Assembly: GCF_026340975.1 (NCBI RefSeq)
Contig: NZ_JAPEOS010000002.1
Span: 2,043,001 to 2,107,000, forward strand
From: Streptomyces sp. NBC_01214
Lineage (GTDB): Bacteria > Actinomycetota > Actinomycetes > Streptomycetales > Streptomycetaceae
Length of the DNA stretch: 64,000 nt
Reading direction: 5' to 3'
Shown: positions 62,204-64,000 of the stretch, in pieces
Layout: the number at the start of each line of letters is the position of its first letter
How positions within the stretch are numbered: position 1 is the first letter of the stretch
Translations under genes and position numbers: made by a program
Notes under the pieces: model-generated
What the model saw: only the letters and a program-made list of their open reading frames with translations
Told to the model about the DNA's origin: nothing
Database searches by the model: none

Positions 62204-63864
62204 GACACGCTCACCTCGGCTTCGGCTTCGGCTTCGGCTCCGAGTGTGGCCTCGGCCGCGCGTCCGATCTCCAGCTCCAAGTCGTCCAGTACGAGGTCCC
62301 CGTCGGCGGAGTGCAGCACCGTCCCCGCACCCGAGGAGCGACGTACGGTGAGTTGGATCCCGAGCTCGGCGTCCGCGCTCTGCGCGGACTCCAGGCCGAA
62401 CTCCGGCGCCGCCCCGTCCAGGTCTCCCGCCCCCGCCCCCGCCTCCGCTCCCGGTCCCGTGCGCCGCAGCCGGGCGTTCCCCAGTGCGGTCGCCAGCAGT
62501 TCCAGCAGCAGCCCGAGGGCGGCGGAGCTGAGGCGTACGTCGGCGAAGCGACCGGCCGCGCTGCGCAGTTCGTCCGCGGCCGCCCTTCTGGACTCGGCCT
62601 GTGCGCGGGCGGCTTCCTGGAGGTGCCGCTTCTGCGCCGAGTGGTCCTCCATGGCCGATGCCCGGCCCCGCTGCGCGCGACTGCCCCGCTCGCGCAGCGC
62701 CACCGGAACCTCGACCACCGGGCCGTTCCACCAACTGGTGTAGGCGGGAACCGCCTCGTCAGAGGCCGGCGGGACCCCCAGGTGGCGGGCGCCGTAGAGG
62801 CCGAAGGCAGCGACCGCGATGTCGTGCGCGTCCTCCGGAGCCGCCTCGTCGAACCATCGGGCGAGCCGCAGGAGGTCCTTGCGCCGCGACAGCTCCCCCG
62901 AGGCCGAGCGCAGCATCCGCTTGGCGTTGGTCAGCAAGGACTGCAGCGCGCGCATGGTCGCGTCACGGAGCTGATCGACCTGGCTGGCCTGCCCGTCGAC
63001 GTCGGTGAACCAGCCGCGCAGCCCCTCCCAGTCGGCCTTCTCCCGGCCCCGACTGCGCTGTACCCGGACCTCGGGCTGGCCGCCGGTGCCCGGAACCCCC
63101 GACAGACCGCGGGCGTGGGCGTCGAGGCGCTCCAGGAGGCCGGGGAGGTGCGGCCACAGCAGCTCGAGCACCGATGCGATGCGGGGAGCGCGGAAGGCCA
63201 CGTCCTCCCTGATCGCCTCGACGTAGTCGAGCAGCAGTTCCTTGAAGCCCTGGTACTCGGCGCTGTCCAGGTCGTAGCGCGCCAGCACCTGCCCGAGGTA
63301 GGCGTAGAAGTCCCGCACGGAGTCGGCGAACTCGGTGAACTGGACGAACAGCGTGCTGACGCGTTCCAGCGCGTCCTGCGGCTCCGCCCCTCCGGGCCGT
63401 TGGACCGCGTCGTTCAGTTCGCGCAGTCCCCGCTCGACCAGCGCCAGCAGCTCACTGCTGACTTCGCGTGCTGCGTCCGCCCCGGCGAGGACCTCGTCGG
63501 CGTCCCGCTGGATCCGCTCGCCCAGCTTCGACAACTGGTAGCGGGACCGGGACCGTTGGTACTCGGTGATGCTCGACGCCTTCACCGAGTGACTGCTCCG
63601 CAGCAGGGCGCCCCAGTGCACCAGCCGTTCCAGCCGGGCGGTGAGCGTCTCGGCGTCCAGCGCGACCGTCGGCCCACCGGACTCCGCCAGCTTCGCCAGT
63701 ACGTCCGGCACGGCGAGGTCGGCGAGGAGCGTGCTGCAGAAGACCCGCATCACGGCGACGTACTCCAGCCGCTCCGGCGCACTGAGGTACGCGTAGGCGT
63801 TCAGCCGTTGCCACGTGTCGTCACGTTGGGTTTCCGGTAATGACTGCTGTGCAGGTGCCCCCAT
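62200..63864 (-). CDS. jetA: JetA, Wadjet kleisin-like subunit (TIGR02677/DUF2397)
   Basis: A 554-residue protein of the DUF2397/TIGR02677 family. LNAYAYLSAPERLEYVAVMRVF near the N-terminus is the family signature. Winged-helix and long helical sections follow, and an acidic Ala/Glu tail ends the protein. It is the kleisin-like partner of JetB and JetC. Codon 9 (63838-63840) is TTA, and no later start codon precedes the conserved region. The ATG lacks a ribosome-binding site, while TAACCT lies 7 nt upstream, so a leaderless mRNA is possible. Confidence 0.88.
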   Translation of the reverse strand: MGAPAQQSLPETQRDDTWQRLNAYAYLSAPERLEYVAVMRVFCSTLLADLAVPDVLAKLAESGGPTVALDAETLTARLERLVHWGALLRSSHSVKASSITEYQRSRSRYQLSKLGERIQRDADEVLAGADAAREVSSELLALVERGLRELNDAVQRPGGAEPQDALERVSTLFVQFTEFADSVRDFYAYLGQVLARYDLDSAEYQGFKELLLDYVEAIREDVAFRAPRIASVLELLWPHLPGLLERLDAHARGLSGVPGTGGQPEVRVQRSRGREKADWEGLRGWFTDVDGQASQVDQLRDATMRALQSLLTNAKRMLRSASGELSRRKDLLRLARWFDEAAPEDAHDIAVAAFGLYGARHLGVPPASDEAVPAYTSWWNGPVVEVPVALRERGSRAQRGRASAMEDHSAQKRHLQEAARAQAESRRAAADELRSAAGRFADVRLSSAALGLLLELLATALGNARLRRTGPGAEAGAGAGDLDGAAPEFGLESAQSADAELGIQLTVRRSSGAGTVLHSADGDLVLDDLELEIGRAAEATLGAEAEAEAEVSVS

Positions 63865-64000
63865 GCCGTCGAGGTTACGCAGTGATACGGGCCCCTTGCG
63901 TGGAATTCGACGATCTTCCCTCCGCCGCCGGGCGCGTTGAAGATGTCGTCCACCAGGCGCTCGGCGATCCGTATCGAACGGGGTGAGCAGGTCACGCAGC
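63865..64000. other. Upstream region of the Wadjet operon, to the window edge
   Basis: On the minus strand TAACCT lies 7 nt before the jetA ATG and would suit a -10 for a leaderless transcript; no good -35 is visible. A 64-codon open frame covering this region and running into jetA has no start signal and no family resemblance, so I do not call it a gene. Confidence 0.35.

Noticed and set aside
63801..63995. A 64-codon frame upstream of and overlapping jetA
   Set aside because: There is no start signal and no recognisable motif, and it overlaps the first 22 codons of a gene with a clear family match.

Overview
The window is high-GC actinobacterial DNA, almost certainly Streptomyces. Genes are packed with ATGA/GTGA stop-start overlaps, GTG and TTG starts are common, third codon positions are nearly all G or C, and leucine TTA codons are rare enough to stand out. 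No rRNA or tRNA gene and no CRISPR array was seen.

Region 1 (about 0.3-29.8 kb) is a cell-surface glycan locus. It encodes nucleotide-sugar enzymes (WecB- and WecC-like, a WbpD-like N-acetyltransferase, a WbpE-like aminotransferase, a WbpB-like oxidoreductase, a second aminotransferase with a PglD/NeuD-like acyltransferase, and an NAD epimerase). It also encodes a TagA/WecG-type glycosyltransferase, four GT2 glycosyltransferases, a Wzx-like flippase, two stand-alone Wzz-like co-polymerases, and a third Wzz-like domain fused in one chain to a Wzy-like polymerase. Two secreted proteins (a beta-helix protein and a 1099-residue DUF4082/dimethylformamidase-like protein) probably act on or display the product. 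A cupin, an amidohydrolase and an ECF41 sigma factor sit inside the locus as an apparent insert. An MFS transporter and a membrane-anchored propeller-like protein close it. Seven genes in the window carry a TTA codon: the toroid-like hypothetical gene, the wecC-like dehydrogenase, wzx, the wbpE-like aminotransferase, the Gfo/Idh oxidoreductase, the MFS gene and jetA. This suggests bldA (tRNA-Leu UAA) control of the glycan and of the defence operon.

Region 2 (29.8-32.5 kb) is a short linker with an alpha/beta hydrolase, small hypothetical genes, an iron-permease-like membrane protein and a 196-bp MITE-like element.

Region 3 (32.7-47.7 kb) is a complete uptake [NiFe]-hydrogenase locus of the actinobacterial high-affinity (group 1h) type: hoxX, hhyS, hhyL, a NifU-like protein, DUF5947, DUF6084 and a 474-residue unknown, a maturation endopeptidase, a 34-residue membrane peptide, then hypA-hypB-hypF-hypC-hypD-hypE. 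The hypA ribosome-binding site lies inside a strong predicted hairpin that ends at the start codon.

Region 4 (47.9-55.4 kb) holds a KhtT/KhtU-like cation/proton antiporter pair, a NarL-type two-component system, a secreted M23 peptidase, and an unknown protein followed by a membrane Ser/Thr kinase. The peptidase and the kinase both end in a Cys-rich I36-like domain.

Region 5 (55.4-63.9 kb, minus strand) is a four-gene Wadjet anti-plasmid operon, jetA-jetB-jetC-jetD, all overlapping by 4 bp.
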